A stretch of 64,000 nucleotides of DNA, from NCBI GenBank assembly GCA_017522135.1, contig JAFXAB010000046.1, positions 21,556 through 85,555 of the forward strand, read 5' to 3'. The notes beneath the pieces are model-generated. The model saw only the letters and a list, made by a program, of their open reading frames with translations. It made no database searches and was not told the DNA's origin. The DNA is from Bacteroidaceae bacterium. GTDB taxonomy: Bacteria; Bacteroidota; Bacteroidia; Bacteroidales; Barnesiellaceae_A. Positions 36,478-46,244 of the stretch are shown here, one piece after another. Every line of letters begins with the position of its first letter. Position 1 is the first letter of the stretch. The translations under genes and the position numbers were made by a program.

Positions 36478-38910
36478 ATGAAAGTACTAAAGTTTGGAGG
36501 AACCTCGGTAGGTTCGATAGAGAGTATCAAGAACGTAAAAATGATAGTCGAGCAATGCGATGAAAATGTCATCGTTGTTGTATCGGCCCTGGGTGGTATA
36601 ACCGACAAGCTCATTGCTACCGCCAACAAGGCAAGCATTGGCGATGAGAGTTACACCGATAGCATGCAAGAGATACGAGCCCGCCACAGTGAGGTGATAG
36701 CCGGTGTTGTCCCATCTCAATATCGCCAAGAAATAGAATGCCGGGTAAACGAAATGTTAGATGAGCTCATCAACATCTACCGCGGTGTATTTCTTATCAA
36801 AGAGCTTTCAAGCAAGACCCTCGATGCCATTGTAAGCTATGGAGAGCGACTATCATCAACCATTCTGAGTCGTGTCATCGAAGATATTGTACTCTTCGAC
36901 TCACGCACGTTTATCAAGACCGAAACACAGTTCAACAAGCATATTGTTGATTTTGATACAACCAACCGTCTTATTACCGAGACATTCGCGCAACAACCTC
37001 GTCGTGCACTCGTTCCGGGATTTATATCGTCCGACCACATCAGTGGCGATGTTACAAACTTGGGACGCGGTGGTTCGGACTACACGGCAGCTATCCTTGC
37101 AGCTACACTCGATGCCACACAATTGGAAATCTGGACCGACGTCGACGGCTTCATGACTGCCGACCCCCGCGTTATCAGTTCGGCTTACGTCATCGAAAAA
37201 CTATCGTTTACCGAAGCTACAGAGTTGTGCAACTATGGTGCCAAGGTGATATACCCTCCCACAATATCCCCCGTGTATCACAAGAACATACCCATTGTTA
37301 TCAAAAACACGTTCAACCCTACAGCACCGGGCACACTTATCAACAACGACAACGACCCCAACAGCAAGGCTATCAAGGGTATATCGTCTATCAACGACAC
37401 ATGCCTCATTACAGTTAGCGGCTTGGGCATGGTGGGTGTTGTGGGTGTAAACTCACGCATATTCAATTCATTGGCACAATCGGGCGTAAACGTGTTTATG
37501 GTCTCGCAAGCATCATCGGAGAACAGCACAACATTTGCTGTACGCAATGCCGATGCCGAATTGGCTGTTGAAGTTCTTAATAAAGAGTTTGCAAGCGAAA
37601 TAGAACAAGGCGAAATGAGTCCGGCACTTGCCGAGCATGACCTTGCAACCATAGCCATCGTGGGCGAAAACATGAAGAGTGCCCCCGGTATAGCAGGTAA
37701 GCTCTTCGGCACATTGGGTCGTAGCGGTATCAATACCATTGCCTGCGCACAAGGTGCTCAGAAGATGAACATCTCTATCGTCATCAAGTCGTGCGACTTA
37801 CGCAAGACGCTCAATGCCATCCACGACTCTTTCTTCCTTTCAAGTTCGCAAGTGCTCAACCTCTTTGTCATGGGTGTGGGCAGCGTTGGTAGCAACTTGC
37901 TCAAGCAGATAGCCAAACAACAAAATAACTTATTGCGCAACAAGGCCTTAAATCTTCGTGTTGTAGGCATTGCCAATTCACACAATTGCATATTCAATCG
38001 CGACGGTATCGACCTTAATACCTATTGCGAGCAATTGAGCAATTCCAAAATTATTTCTACCCCTACAACTTTTAAGGAGGAGATGTTGCAGATGAACATG
38101 TTCAACTCGGTATTTGTCGACTGCACCGATAGTGGCGATGTAGCAGCACAATACTACGACATCCTTTCTCACAACATTTCGGTAGTAGCATCCAACAAAA
38201 TTGCCGCCTCAAGCAGCTACAACAACTACATCATGCTCAAAGAGACCGCCAAGGCCCGCGATGTAAAATTCCTCTTCGAGACCAATGTGGGTGCAGGTCT
38301 GCCCATTATCAACACCATCAATGCCCTTACCAACAGTGGCGACAGCATCTTGCACATCGACGCGGCACTGTCGGGCACTCTCAACTATATATTTAATACG
38401 GTAAGCAACGAAATACCCTTGAGTAGGGCTATCAAAATGGCCATTGAGGCCGGATACAGCGAGCCCGACCCTCGTGTTGACCTCAGTGGTAAAGACGTTC
38501 TGCGTAAAATGGTTATTTTGGCTCGTGAGGCTGGATACACCATCGAGCAAGAAGATGTTGATGTCGATTATTTTATCCCAAAAGAATATTTTGACAACGA
38601 CCTTGACACCTTTATGACTCTTATACCAAACTTGGATGCCGACTTTGAACAAATGCGCATGCAATATGCCCAAGAAGGTAAGCTCCTTCGTTATGTAGCG
38701 AGCCTCAACGACGGACATGCCAAGATAGGGTTACAAGCAGTCGACAGCAGTCATCCCCTATACCAAATGGAAGGTAGCAACAACGTTATCCTTATTACCA
38801 CCGACCGTTATCACGAATACCCTATGATTATCAAAGGATATGGAGCCGGAGCCGGTGTAACAGCAGCCGGTGTCTTTGCCGATATTATAAGCATTGCCAA
38901 TATTCGATAA
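36478..38910 (+). CDS. thrA: Bifunctional aspartate kinase / homoserine dehydrogenase I
   Basis: 810 residues. Kinase domain begins VLKFGGTSVGS; two ACT-type regulatory segments lie around residues 310-460 (CLITVSGLGMVGVVGVNSRIF, TIAIVGENMKSAPGIAGKLF); homoserine dehydrogenase follows (FVMGVGSVGSNLLKQI Rossmann loop, TNVGAGLPIINTI, GYSEPDPRVDLSGKDVLRK). It catalyses the first and third steps to threonine, methionine and lysine. No Thr-rich leader peptide is apparent upstream; the 5' leader has a short CGCGCA/TGCGCG hairpin. apbE follows after 3 bases. Confidence 0.97.
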   Translation: MKVLKFGGTSVGSIESIKNVKMIVEQCDENVIVVVSALGGITDKLIATANKASIGDESYTDSMQEIRARHSEVIAGVVPSQYRQEIECRVNEMLDELINIYRGVFLIKELSSKTLDAIVSYGERLSSTILSRVIEDIVLFDSRTFIKTETQFNKHIVDFDTTNRLITETFAQQPRRALVPGFISSDHISGDVTNLGRGGSDYTAAILAATLDATQLEIWTDVDGFMTADPRVISSAYVIEKLSFTEATELCNYGAKVIYPPTISPVYHKNIPIVIKNTFNPTAPGTLINNDNDPNSKAIKGISSINDTCLITVSGLGMVGVVGVNSRIFNSLAQSGVNVFMVSQASSENSTTFAVRNADAELAVEVLNKEFASEIEQGEMSPALAEHDLATIAIVGENMKSAPGIAGKLFGTLGRSGINTIACAQGAQKMNISIVIKSCDLRKTLNAIHDSFFLSSSQVLNLFVMGVGSVGSNLLKQIAKQQNNLLRNKALNLRVVGIANSHNCIFNRDGIDLNTYCEQLSNSKIISTPTTFKEEMLQMNMFNSVFVDCTDSGDVAAQYYDILSHNISVVASNKIAASSSYNNYIMLKETAKARDVKFLFETNVGAGLPIINTINALTNSGDSILHIDAALSGTLNYIFNTVSNEIPLSRAIKMAIEAGYSEPDPRVDLSGKDVLRKMVILAREAGYTIEQEDVDVDYFIPKEYFDNDLDTFMTLIPNLDADFEQMRMQYAQEGKLLRYVASLNDGHAKIGLQAVDSSHPLYQMEGSNNVILITTDRYHEYPMIIKGYGAGAGVTAAGVFADIISIANIR

Positions 38911-38913
38911 ACC

Positions 38914-39915
38914 ATGAAACGAATTACTGTTGCTCTTACACTGCTCTTAGCGATAGTGTTGATAGGTTGTACCCCTCGCAAGGAGTTTCGCGAGATGGTA
39001 TGCTACGAGTTACACACTCCCTACTCGGTAAAGTACGAGGCATCGCATAATCTCGAAGACGAGATACGCCAAGTCATGCGCGACTATTACCATGCCATCA
39101 ACCCCTTCGATAGCACATCAATCATTGCACACGTCAATCGCAATGAGGATATTGCAGTAGATTCTATCTTTACAATGGTGTTCAATACAGCCATGCAGGT
39201 GGCCGAGGCTACCGATGGAGCACTCGATGTTACTTGCGCGCCCTATATCAACGCATGGGGGTTTGGATTTAAGACCGACAGTACGGCCGTAACGCAACAA
39301 CTCTTAGACAGCCTAAGCCAATTTGTAGGCTATGATAAAGTAAGCCTTATTGACAACAAGGTGATAAAACAAGACCCTCGACTCATGCTCAACTTCTCGG
39401 CTTTGGGCGATGGATGTGCATGTGATCTCATAGCCCATCTACTCGACAATCACAATGTTGAGAACTATATGATAGAAGTTGGTGGCGAAGTGCGCACTGC
39501 CGGACACAATTCGCGCGGAGCTGCATGGCACATAGGTATAGTTACCCCCGAAGACGACCCCGACGGCAATAACAGCAATCTGCAAGCCATTGCTATGCTT
39601 GACGGTCGATACGGACTTGCTACAAGTGGCAATTATCGCAACTTCTACGAGCGTAACGGCCGCAAATATGGCCACACTATCAACCCGGCAACAGGCTACC
39701 CGGCCGAGCAAGATGTACTCAGCGCAACGGTCATTGCCCCCACCTCAATCGAGGCAGACGCCTATGCAACAGCTCTTATGGTGATGGGTCGTGAGGAGGC
39801 TCGCAAAATAGCCATAAGCCACAGAGAAATAGCCTACTACTTCATCTACATCGACGAGAACGACTCTATCCGTACCGAACAATCGCCCTCATTCGACAAG
39901 TTTCTGAAAAGATAG
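38914..39915 (+). CDS. apbE: FAD:protein FMN transferase ApbE (lipoprotein)
   Basis: 333 residues with a lipoprotein signal (LIGC, Cys19). ApbE blocks: SIIAHVNRNED, DVTCAPYINAWGFG, LNFSALGDGCACDLIAHLL, EVGGEVRTAG and GRKYGHTINPATGYPA, then the ADAYATALMVMG Mg/FAD site. It covalently attaches FMN to threonine in flavoproteins such as NQR/RNF subunits in the periplasm. Its position behind thrA is shared transcription, not shared pathway. Confidence 0.95.
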   Translation: MKRITVALTLLLAIVLIGCTPRKEFREMVCYELHTPYSVKYEASHNLEDEIRQVMRDYYHAINPFDSTSIIAHVNRNEDIAVDSIFTMVFNTAMQVAEATDGALDVTCAPYINAWGFGFKTDSTAVTQQLLDSLSQFVGYDKVSLIDNKVIKQDPRLMLNFSALGDGCACDLIAHLLDNHNVENYMIEVGGEVRTAGHNSRGAAWHIGIVTPEDDPDGNNSNLQAIAMLDGRYGLATSGNYRNFYERNGRKYGHTINPATGYPAEQDVLSATVIAPTSIEADAYATALMVMGREEARKIAISHREIAYYFIYIDENDSIRTEQSPSFDKFLKR

Positions 39916-39948
39916 CACTCTACAATGTTATACATCTTACAGCAAAGG

Positions 39949-40248
39949 CTATCGTAGCTCTTGCCACATGTGCTTGAGTGCATACCAAGGATGATGCAAC
40001 AGCATGCGCGGGCCGGCATAGCGCATCACGGCACGCATTTGCTCGCGCATATCGGGTTTGTAACAGTGTATGGCACACTTGCGACAAGTGCTTTTCTTAT
40101 CACCAAAGGGACATTTCGACAAGCGAGCATGTGCATACTGCAACAGCGCCTTACAAGAATCGCACAACTCGTCATTACCCTCTTTGTAGCGACAATAGAG
40201 CCTTATCATCAACTCTACGACTTGTTTTTCTTCTTCAATTCTACTCAT
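39949..40248 (-). CDS. Nitrous-oxide-stimulated promoter (YgbA-like) family protein
   Basis: 99 residues. Cysteine-rich core LCDSCKALLQYAHARLSKC followed by FGDKKSTCRKCAIHCY, with eight cysteines likely to bind metal, and the family end MRYAGPRMLLHHPWYALKH. In enterobacteria ygbA belongs to the NsrR nitrosative-stress regulon; the function here is inferred only by family. Confidence 0.9.
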   Translation of the reverse strand: MSRIEEEKQVVELMIRLYCRYKEGNDELCDSCKALLQYAHARLSKCPFGDKKSTCRKCAIHCYKPDMREQMRAVMRYAGPRMLLHHPWYALKHMWQELR

Positions 40249-40295
40249 AAGGCGAAGATAATAAATCTCAGGGTTGTATAACTTTAATGTATAAC

Positions 40296-40940
40296 CTAAT
40301 TAAACTCCACATCCGCGCCACCTGATACATCCCAATGTACAATTTGGGGATTGCCTTTGATGTGTACATCCGCACCATCCGATGCGGTTAATGAGAGTGT
40401 ACTGTTGGCTACAGCATCAACATCAGAGCCTCCAGATGCGTCGATGGTGACATCCTCAGCCTCCAGCTCGCTGCACTCGGCATCTGCACCTCCGGAGCTA
40501 TCAATGCTTAGTTTCTGTGCGACACCCTTAATATAACAGTCGCTACCACCTGATACTGTGACAGATAATACATCACTATTGCAGCTGTCCCACGAGAAAT
40601 CGCTACCGCCTCCCATCTCAACACGCTCATACGCAACTGAAGGTACATATACCACACAACGGTTATGCCCAAATATAGATATTGATACTCCAATATGTAA
40701 TGTGCCGTCAATAGCCTCAATGTTCAACCTATTGAAATTATTAGCATTTGTCAAGGCATATACTTGGTTATGAGGCAGAGCATCGTCCACGATAACATCC
40801 ACGCCATTTGATATCTCAAGGGCTGATATCTCCTCATAAAGAGTATATGTTTTGTGATTCGTAAGCTCGGTGTCATCAACTTCACATCCCGTACACACCA
40901 TAGCAACAACGCCAACTAATAGGGTAAAAATAGTTCTCAT
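40296..40940 (-). CDS. Head GIN domain (DUF2807) lipoprotein
   Basis: 214 residues from ATG 40940; lipobox VCTGC (Cys19). The rest is a right-handed beta-helix-like DUF2807 domain with repeated SDGxDVxI/SGGSDxxx turns (VSGGSDCYIKGVAQ, DASGGSDVDAVAN, SDGADVHIKG, VSGGADVEFN). Such proteins are envelope-anchored in Bacteroidota; function unknown. The longer TTG start at 40946 is not preferred. Confidence 0.85.
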   Translation of the reverse strand: MRTIFTLLVGVVAMVCTGCEVDDTELTNHKTYTLYEEISALEISNGVDVIVDDALPHNQVYALTNANNFNRLNIEAIDGTLHIGVSISIFGHNRCVVYVPSVAYERVEMGGGSDFSWDSCNSDVLSVTVSGGSDCYIKGVAQKLSIDSSGGADAECSELEAEDVTIDASGGSDVDAVANSTLSLTASDGADVHIKGNPQIVHWDVSGGADVEFN

Positions 40941-40970
40941 AGTCAACTGATAAGGTTTTGTTCAATATTA

Positions 40971-41001
40971 CAAAGTTAAGCAAAATATTTTAGACATCAA
41001 A
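40971..41001 (-). promoter_or_regulatory. Promoter of the GIN-domain gene
   Basis: Minus strand TTTG (41001-40998), 19-base spacer, TAACTTTG (40978-40971). Confidence 0.7.
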
Positions 41002-41010
41002 AACAAAGCA

Positions 41011-41040
41011 ATAGGCGGGAGTCTCACGACTGCCGCCTAT
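41011..41040 (-). terminator. Intrinsic terminator of the large outer membrane protein gene
   Basis: Near-perfect hairpin ATAGGCGG ... CCGCCTAT with inner AGTC/GACT, followed on the minus strand by TGCTTTGTTTTTG. A second hairpin (41088-41125, AAGAGAGAAA/TTTCTCTCTT) lies closer to the stop codon. Confidence 0.75.
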
Positions 41041-41153
41041 ACCCTCAGAAATAAATTCTGAAAAAACTACTAACCCAAACTATAAACAAGAGAGAAACCA
41101 TGCAAAAAGGCACGATTTCTCTCTTCTATGACTACTATTTATTATGTATTACA

Positions 41154-43946
41154 TTAGTGACGTCCGGGAGGGGGACCAAAGCCGGGGCCGAATTGTCCAC
41201 GCATTTGAGGTTTGTCCTTGCCAAAGGTGTTAAATCGATAGCTGAACGATACCATGCAGTAGTGATTTAATGTATTATACTCAACGTCCTCAAGGTAGTT
41301 ACCCGTAACGGTACGTTGAATATTGTTCGATTGATTGAGCAAGTCTACGCCTTTGAGCATGATAGTTGCATTCTTGCCGGCGAGGAACGAGTATGAAATT
41401 TGCGCATTCCACAACCACACATTTTGGTTGTAACCATCGGTATAACCTTCATTACCACTATAAGTAATATCACTACCGATAGTCATGCCAAAGGGAAGGT
41501 TGACTGTAAAGCTATATGTACCGCCATAGTTGTGTACAGTACGGTTGTTGCCGGTCTGTACAGTATTGCGTACATGTTGGAGATTGTAATTTCCGCGCAA
41601 TTCGGTATCGAAATAGGTGCTACGGAAGGCAAGTGAGAGGCTCTCACCGGCCGAGAATTGATTGGCACGGTTATACTCGCCATTGTTCTTACCGGCACTG
41701 CTGCTGTAGCCCAATCGGGTAAAGTTATTGAACTGCCAACGCTTGTCGCGGAAGGGCAATGTTATCATAAACATACCATTCACACTCCACACTCCATCGA
41801 CATTCTCATAAGAAGTAACACGACCACCTGTCTCCGAGTTATATTCGGTTGCCGATATGATACTGTTCATTGTGTAGTTGGCACGCAAGTGAGCCATGAT
41901 AGAGCGTTGAGTATTGGTATCATAGTCGCTGAATCGCATGCGCAAACGGTGTGTAAAGCTCGGCGCGAGGTCGGGATTACCCACAACAACGTTCAAGGGG
42001 TTTGAGATGTCGGGAACGGGTTGCAATTGAGCAATGGTAGGTTGCTCGGTGCGACCATTATACCACATGCGCAATGATGTTTGCTTGTCGACCTTATAAG
42101 TAAGCCACATGAAAGGAGCCCAGTTATATACGGTATAAGTATCTATATTGTTGGCCGGCTTCATGAGGTCTTGCGACGATGTTGTAGTAGGCTCAAATGA
42201 CAAACCGACATTGTAGTTGAGGTTGCGAGTAACATGACGGAAACCAATCTGTGCGCTATTGGTAATGTTCATGTTGCGGAAGCTGTTGCTATAGGCAGTA
42301 TCGGGGTCTAAAGGATATACTCCAAATTCATCGGCCGTATAGGTATACTTATCGGCATTACGGAAGTCACCTTGGCTACGCAATGCAAAGGTCAAGAACA
42401 TACCATTCTCGGGCTTACCGATAGGCTCGGTATAAGTCAATCGAGCCGAGTAACCATTACTCCAAGAGTGGTCGTTGCTGGTTTGATCCAAGTCGGTAGT
42501 ATCGCGCAACAGATAGTACCAAGTCTTGTCTATGCTATTGCCGGTCTCGGTAGTATTGCTAAAGTTATAGCGACCATGAACACTGAACGAGCGACCGGGC
42601 TTAGAGGTAAGTTGTCGATTATAAATCAACTCGCCCGATGTCTGCAAACTTACGCCATTACTGTTGTTGTAGTTATAGTTGCGGTTCACCTGTGTACGCG
42701 CGGCATCACCGGCAAAGGTATTCGACTCCTCAATGCGACGCGAATCGTTGAAGTTTACCGAAATGCGAGGACGGAACTCAAACGTATTAATCGAATCGGG
42801 ATTCCATTGAACACGGAAACGGGCATTGATTTGTTGGCCAATGTCGCGAGCTTCCGAACGGAGATCACTATACGAAGTACTATCGCTGAAGAAATCTTGG
42901 CGTTCGCTACGCTTGCGAGTGTCGCGGTCGTTGTATGAATACATCACATCACCTCCCACGCGGAATATCTCTTGATTACCCACGTTGAAGTTCAAGCCCA
43001 AGCTGTGCGATGTGGCTATACCATTATTACCACCCCAACGACGGAAACGACCCTGTCCCTGGTCGGTAAAGCCCATGCTATTTACGTTATTCGAGTTAAG
43101 TATAAGGGTGAATTGGTCATCATCCTTAATATAATTAACCATAGCTCCACCTTGATAACGGTGCGGACTGGTGTTGTCGTTGTTCATAAGACGATAGCCA
43201 TATCCGCCTTGTATCTCACCAAACCAACCTTGCTTCATGCCCGGCTTAATGGTCAGGTTGATAACGGTCTCCTCCTCGCCATCATCCACACCGGTAATGC
43301 GTGCCAAGTCGCTCTTGCGGTCTACCACCTGCAACTTTTGCACCATTTCTACAGGAATGTTTTTCGATGCAACCTTGGGGTCGTCCGAGAAGAACTCTTT
43401 GCCATCAAGCAATATCTTGGTCACTTCCTTACCATTGGCGGTTATCTTGCCGGTCTCATCCACCTCTACACCGGGTAGTCGCTTGAGCAAGTCTTCGACA
43501 ACAGCACTCGGCTGTGTCTTGTACGAGTCGGCATTAAACTCTATAGTATCCTCTTTAACAACCACTTCGGGCGCTTTACCCACGACGGTAGCCTCGGCAA
43601 GTACAATATCGCCGGTGCTCATCAATATCTCGCCCATATTGTATTGCGAACGCACCTGACGAGTATTGATGTTGACATACTGTGTACTATATCCCAAGAA
43701 AGAAAATTGCACAATATAATTGCCATGAGGTATATCGTTGACACGGAAAACGCCCTCATTATTACCGGTTGTACCGGCTACATAAGCACTATCGCGCTTT
43801 TGCAACAATCGCACACTCACACGTGGCAACGGCTCATTATCGACAGCATCCCGCACTACACCACGCACGCTAACACGCTGTGCAACAGAAGTAAGAGGCA
43901 TTAAAAAGCACAGCAAAAAGAGTAGTATATATTTTTTATTATTCAT
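41154..43946 (-). CDS. Outer membrane TonB-receptor-like beta-barrel protein
   Basis: 930 residues from ATG 43946 (MNNKKYILLFLLCF). Signal peptide, carboxypeptidase-like regulatory domain (VRGVVRDAVDNEPLPRVSVRL), a plug-like domain (AVVEDLLKRLPGVEVDETGKI, KEVTKILLDGKEFF) and a long barrel of the OMP_b-brl_3 type. The tail is Gly/Pro-rich (GQFGPGFGPPPGRH) instead of ending in an aromatic barrel strand. The substrate is unknown and no partner lipoprotein lies beside it. The longer frame to 43973 adds residues outside the signal peptide. Confidence 0.88.
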   Translation of the reverse strand: MNNKKYILLFLLCFLMPLTSVAQRVSVRGVVRDAVDNEPLPRVSVRLLQKRDSAYVAGTTGNNEGVFRVNDIPHGNYIVQFSFLGYSTQYVNINTRQVRSQYNMGEILMSTGDIVLAEATVVGKAPEVVVKEDTIEFNADSYKTQPSAVVEDLLKRLPGVEVDETGKITANGKEVTKILLDGKEFFSDDPKVASKNIPVEMVQKLQVVDRKSDLARITGVDDGEEETVINLTIKPGMKQGWFGEIQGGYGYRLMNNDNTSPHRYQGGAMVNYIKDDDQFTLILNSNNVNSMGFTDQGQGRFRRWGGNNGIATSHSLGLNFNVGNQEIFRVGGDVMYSYNDRDTRKRSERQDFFSDSTSYSDLRSEARDIGQQINARFRVQWNPDSINTFEFRPRISVNFNDSRRIEESNTFAGDAARTQVNRNYNYNNSNGVSLQTSGELIYNRQLTSKPGRSFSVHGRYNFSNTTETGNSIDKTWYYLLRDTTDLDQTSNDHSWSNGYSARLTYTEPIGKPENGMFLTFALRSQGDFRNADKYTYTADEFGVYPLDPDTAYSNSFRNMNITNSAQIGFRHVTRNLNYNVGLSFEPTTTSSQDLMKPANNIDTYTVYNWAPFMWLTYKVDKQTSLRMWYNGRTEQPTIAQLQPVPDISNPLNVVVGNPDLAPSFTHRLRMRFSDYDTNTQRSIMAHLRANYTMNSIISATEYNSETGGRVTSYENVDGVWSVNGMFMITLPFRDKRWQFNNFTRLGYSSSAGKNNGEYNRANQFSAGESLSLAFRSTYFDTELRGNYNLQHVRNTVQTGNNRTVHNYGGTYSFTVNLPFGMTIGSDITYSGNEGYTDGYNQNVWLWNAQISYSFLAGKNATIMLKGVDLLNQSNNIQRTVTGNYLEDVEYNTLNHYCMVSFSYRFNTFGKDKPQMRGQFGPGFGPPPGRH

Positions 43947-44124
43947 ATAATTGATAATATTAAAACCACACATAAGACTATAATAAAAAGTAAAAGTTTA
44001 ATAGTATTAAAAAATTTTTTTACATCCGTTTTTCCCATTCTTACACTTGAATTGAACTACTTTTTAACTACAACAAAGAGTGTTACATTTACACCCAAGT
44101 AGGAGAAAAAGCTACTTCGGCATA

Positions 44125-44230
44125 GTTTTTTCTTCATCTTTCACTATCTTTGGATAAGATAGGATGCGGTTCGGAATAAAAACTTAAGTAAACTTAGTTT
44201 TTCTTCGCTCACCTTTCACTATCTTTGTAC
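44125..44230 (+). repeat. Dispersed promoter-bearing repeat, copy B
   Basis: TTTTTTCTTCATCTTTCAC + TATCTTTG, then GATAGGATGCGGTTCGGA, AAAACTTAAGTAAACTTAG, TTTTTCTTCGCTCACC and a second TATCTTTGTA, 17 bases before the ABC exporter ATG. The only other content of the 300-bp gap 43947-44246 is A+T-rich DNA next to the outer membrane protein gene. Shares order and about 85-90% identity over the core with copies A and C. Confidence 0.85.
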
Positions 44231-44246
44231 TCTCAAAATACTACTT

Positions 44247-46076
44247 ATGAAAGATTTCATTTCCATATTGCGCCGCTTTGTACCGCCCTACAAGCACTAT
44301 CTCGCACTCAATATATTCTTCAACATCTTGGCATCGTTGCTCACACTCTTCTCTTTTGCGACAATTATGCCCATATTGGAAATGCTGTTCAAGACAGGCA
44401 ACGTGGGTGAATACAGCTATATGGAGTGGAATATGGGCAATATCAAAGATGTTGCCATCAACAACTTCTACTATATAACGGCTCAAACCATCGAACGTTA
44501 TGGCGCATCAACAACAATCTTGTTTTTGGGTCTTTTTCTCACCATCATGACAGCCCTTAAGACCGGTAGTGCCTACCTCAGTTCGTTCTTTCTGATACCA
44601 CTTCGCAATGGCGTTGTGAGAGATATACGCGGTCATGTATACGACAAGGTTGTGACACTCCCCATCGGATTTTTCTCAAACGAGCGCAAAGGCGATATAA
44701 TGGCTCGCATGACGGGCGATACCGCTGAAGTAGAAAATTCTATCATGTCATCTCTTGAAATGATCTTCAAAGACCCCATCATGATTATCGTATGCCTCAC
44801 GATGATGTTTCTCATCAGTTGGCAGCTCACACTTTTTGTACTCATACTGCTCCCTACCGCCGGCCTGCTGATGGGACGCGTAGGTCGATCGTTAAAAAGG
44901 AAATCGAAAGATATGCAAAACAAGTGGGGCTCTATCATGTCATTTATCGAAGAGACTCTCGGTGGTATACGCATTATCAAAGCCTTCAATGCCGAGAAAA
45001 AGATATCTCAGAAATTCCACAATACACTCAATGCCTACTTCAATCTAAGCACTCGCGTAGCACGTCGCCAAGCTCTTGCACACCCTATGAGCGAATTTTT
45101 GGGCACAGCCACCATAGTTGTTGTATTGTGGTTTGGTGGCAGCCTCATCCTCTCGGGCAATAGCACTATCGACGCTGCTCAATTTATATACTTCCTGGTT
45201 ATATTTTACAGCATCATAAATCCTGTCAAGGACTTGTCAAAGGGCATGTACGCCATACAACGTGGTCTGGCCGCAATGGAACGTGTAGACAAACTTCTTT
45301 CTACCCCCAATCCCATACAAGACCCTCAAAACCCCATACCACTTACCTCGTTGAACAATAATATAGAATATCGCAACGTATCGTTCCGATACAGCAACGA
45401 CGATGTATTGAAAAACATTACCCTCAACATCAAACGCGGACAAACCGTTGCTCTTGTAGGACAATCGGGCTCGGGCAAAACGACATTAGCCGACCTGCTA
45501 CCCCGATTTTACGACGTCAATGAGGGTGGCATATATATCGATGGTGTAAACATCAAAGATGTCAAGACACACGACCTGCGCAACCTCATGGGTAATGTCA
45601 ATCAAGAAGCTATTCTCTTCAACGACACCTTCTTCAACAACATAGCCTTTGGTGTCAAGGATGCAACCCTCCAACAAGTCATGGAGGCTGCACGTATTGC
45701 CAATGCGCACAACTTCATCATGGAAACCAAGGATGGCTATAATACCAACATCGGCGATCGCGGATGCTTGCTGTCGGGAGGCCAACGGCAACGCATAAGC
45801 ATTGCACGAGCCATTCTCAAAAATCCGCCCATTCTCATTCTCGATGAAGCAACCTCGGCTCTTGACACCGAGTCGGAAAGACTTGTGCAAGAAGCCCTTG
45901 AAAAGCTCATGCGCAATCGCACCACACTCGTTGTGGCACACCGTCTGTCGACCATCCGTAATGCCGACCTTATTTGCGTCGTACACGAAGGTCGCATTGT
46001 TGAACAAGGCAAGCACGACGAACTTGTAGCCAAAGACGGATACTACAAGCACCTCGTAGATATGCAGAAATTTTAA
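44247..46076 (+). CDS. ABC exporter, permease-ATPase fusion (MsbA-like)
   Basis: 609 residues: six-helix transmembrane domain (residues ~20-320), then an ATPase with Walker A GQSGSGKTTLADLL, Q-loop NVNQEAILF, signature LLSGGQRQRISIARAIL and Walker B ILILDEATSALD. Homodimeric type IV exporter of the lipid/drug type; MsbA-like lipid A flipping is possible but not provable. Expressed from a promoter in the repeat just upstream. Confidence 0.92.
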   Translation: MKDFISILRRFVPPYKHYLALNIFFNILASLLTLFSFATIMPILEMLFKTGNVGEYSYMEWNMGNIKDVAINNFYYITAQTIERYGASTTILFLGLFLTIMTALKTGSAYLSSFFLIPLRNGVVRDIRGHVYDKVVTLPIGFFSNERKGDIMARMTGDTAEVENSIMSSLEMIFKDPIMIIVCLTMMFLISWQLTLFVLILLPTAGLLMGRVGRSLKRKSKDMQNKWGSIMSFIEETLGGIRIIKAFNAEKKISQKFHNTLNAYFNLSTRVARRQALAHPMSEFLGTATIVVVLWFGGSLILSGNSTIDAAQFIYFLVIFYSIINPVKDLSKGMYAIQRGLAAMERVDKLLSTPNPIQDPQNPIPLTSLNNNIEYRNVSFRYSNDDVLKNITLNIKRGQTVALVGQSGSGKTTLADLLPRFYDVNEGGIYIDGVNIKDVKTHDLRNLMGNVNQEAILFNDTFFNNIAFGVKDATLQQVMEAARIANAHNFIMETKDGYNTNIGDRGCLLSGGQRQRISIARAILKNPPILILDEATSALDTESERLVQEALEKLMRNRTTLVVAHRLSTIRNADLICVVHEGRIVEQGKHDELVAKDGYYKHLVDMQKF

Positions 46077-46178
46077 AATAACCGTTCATCGCACAACAAA
46101 ATCACAAAAAAATCGCTCCTTCAGCGAACTTTTTATCGCCACGGGAGTTATAGTAATGTGTGTTATGTGTGTGTGATG

Positions 46179-46219
46179 ACGGGAGACAAAGCTCAAAAGG
46201 CCGAGTTCTCCCGTTTTTA
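46179..46219 (+). terminator. Terminator just upstream of mntP with duplicated 5' arm
   Basis: ACGGGAGA (46179-46186) pairs with TCTCCCGT (46207-46214), followed by a T-run. A second ACGGGAG at 46141-46147 could pair with the same 3' arm. A small hairpin TCGCT/AGCGA at 46113-46127 lies nearer the ABC gene and may be its own terminator. Confidence 0.7.
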
Positions 46220-46244
46220 TTAAGCAAACAAATAGCACCGGAGT

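Noticed and set aside
46077..46244. yybP-ykoY manganese riboswitch upstream of mntP
   Set aside because: The conserved loop sequences of that riboswitch were not found; only ordinary hairpins are seen.
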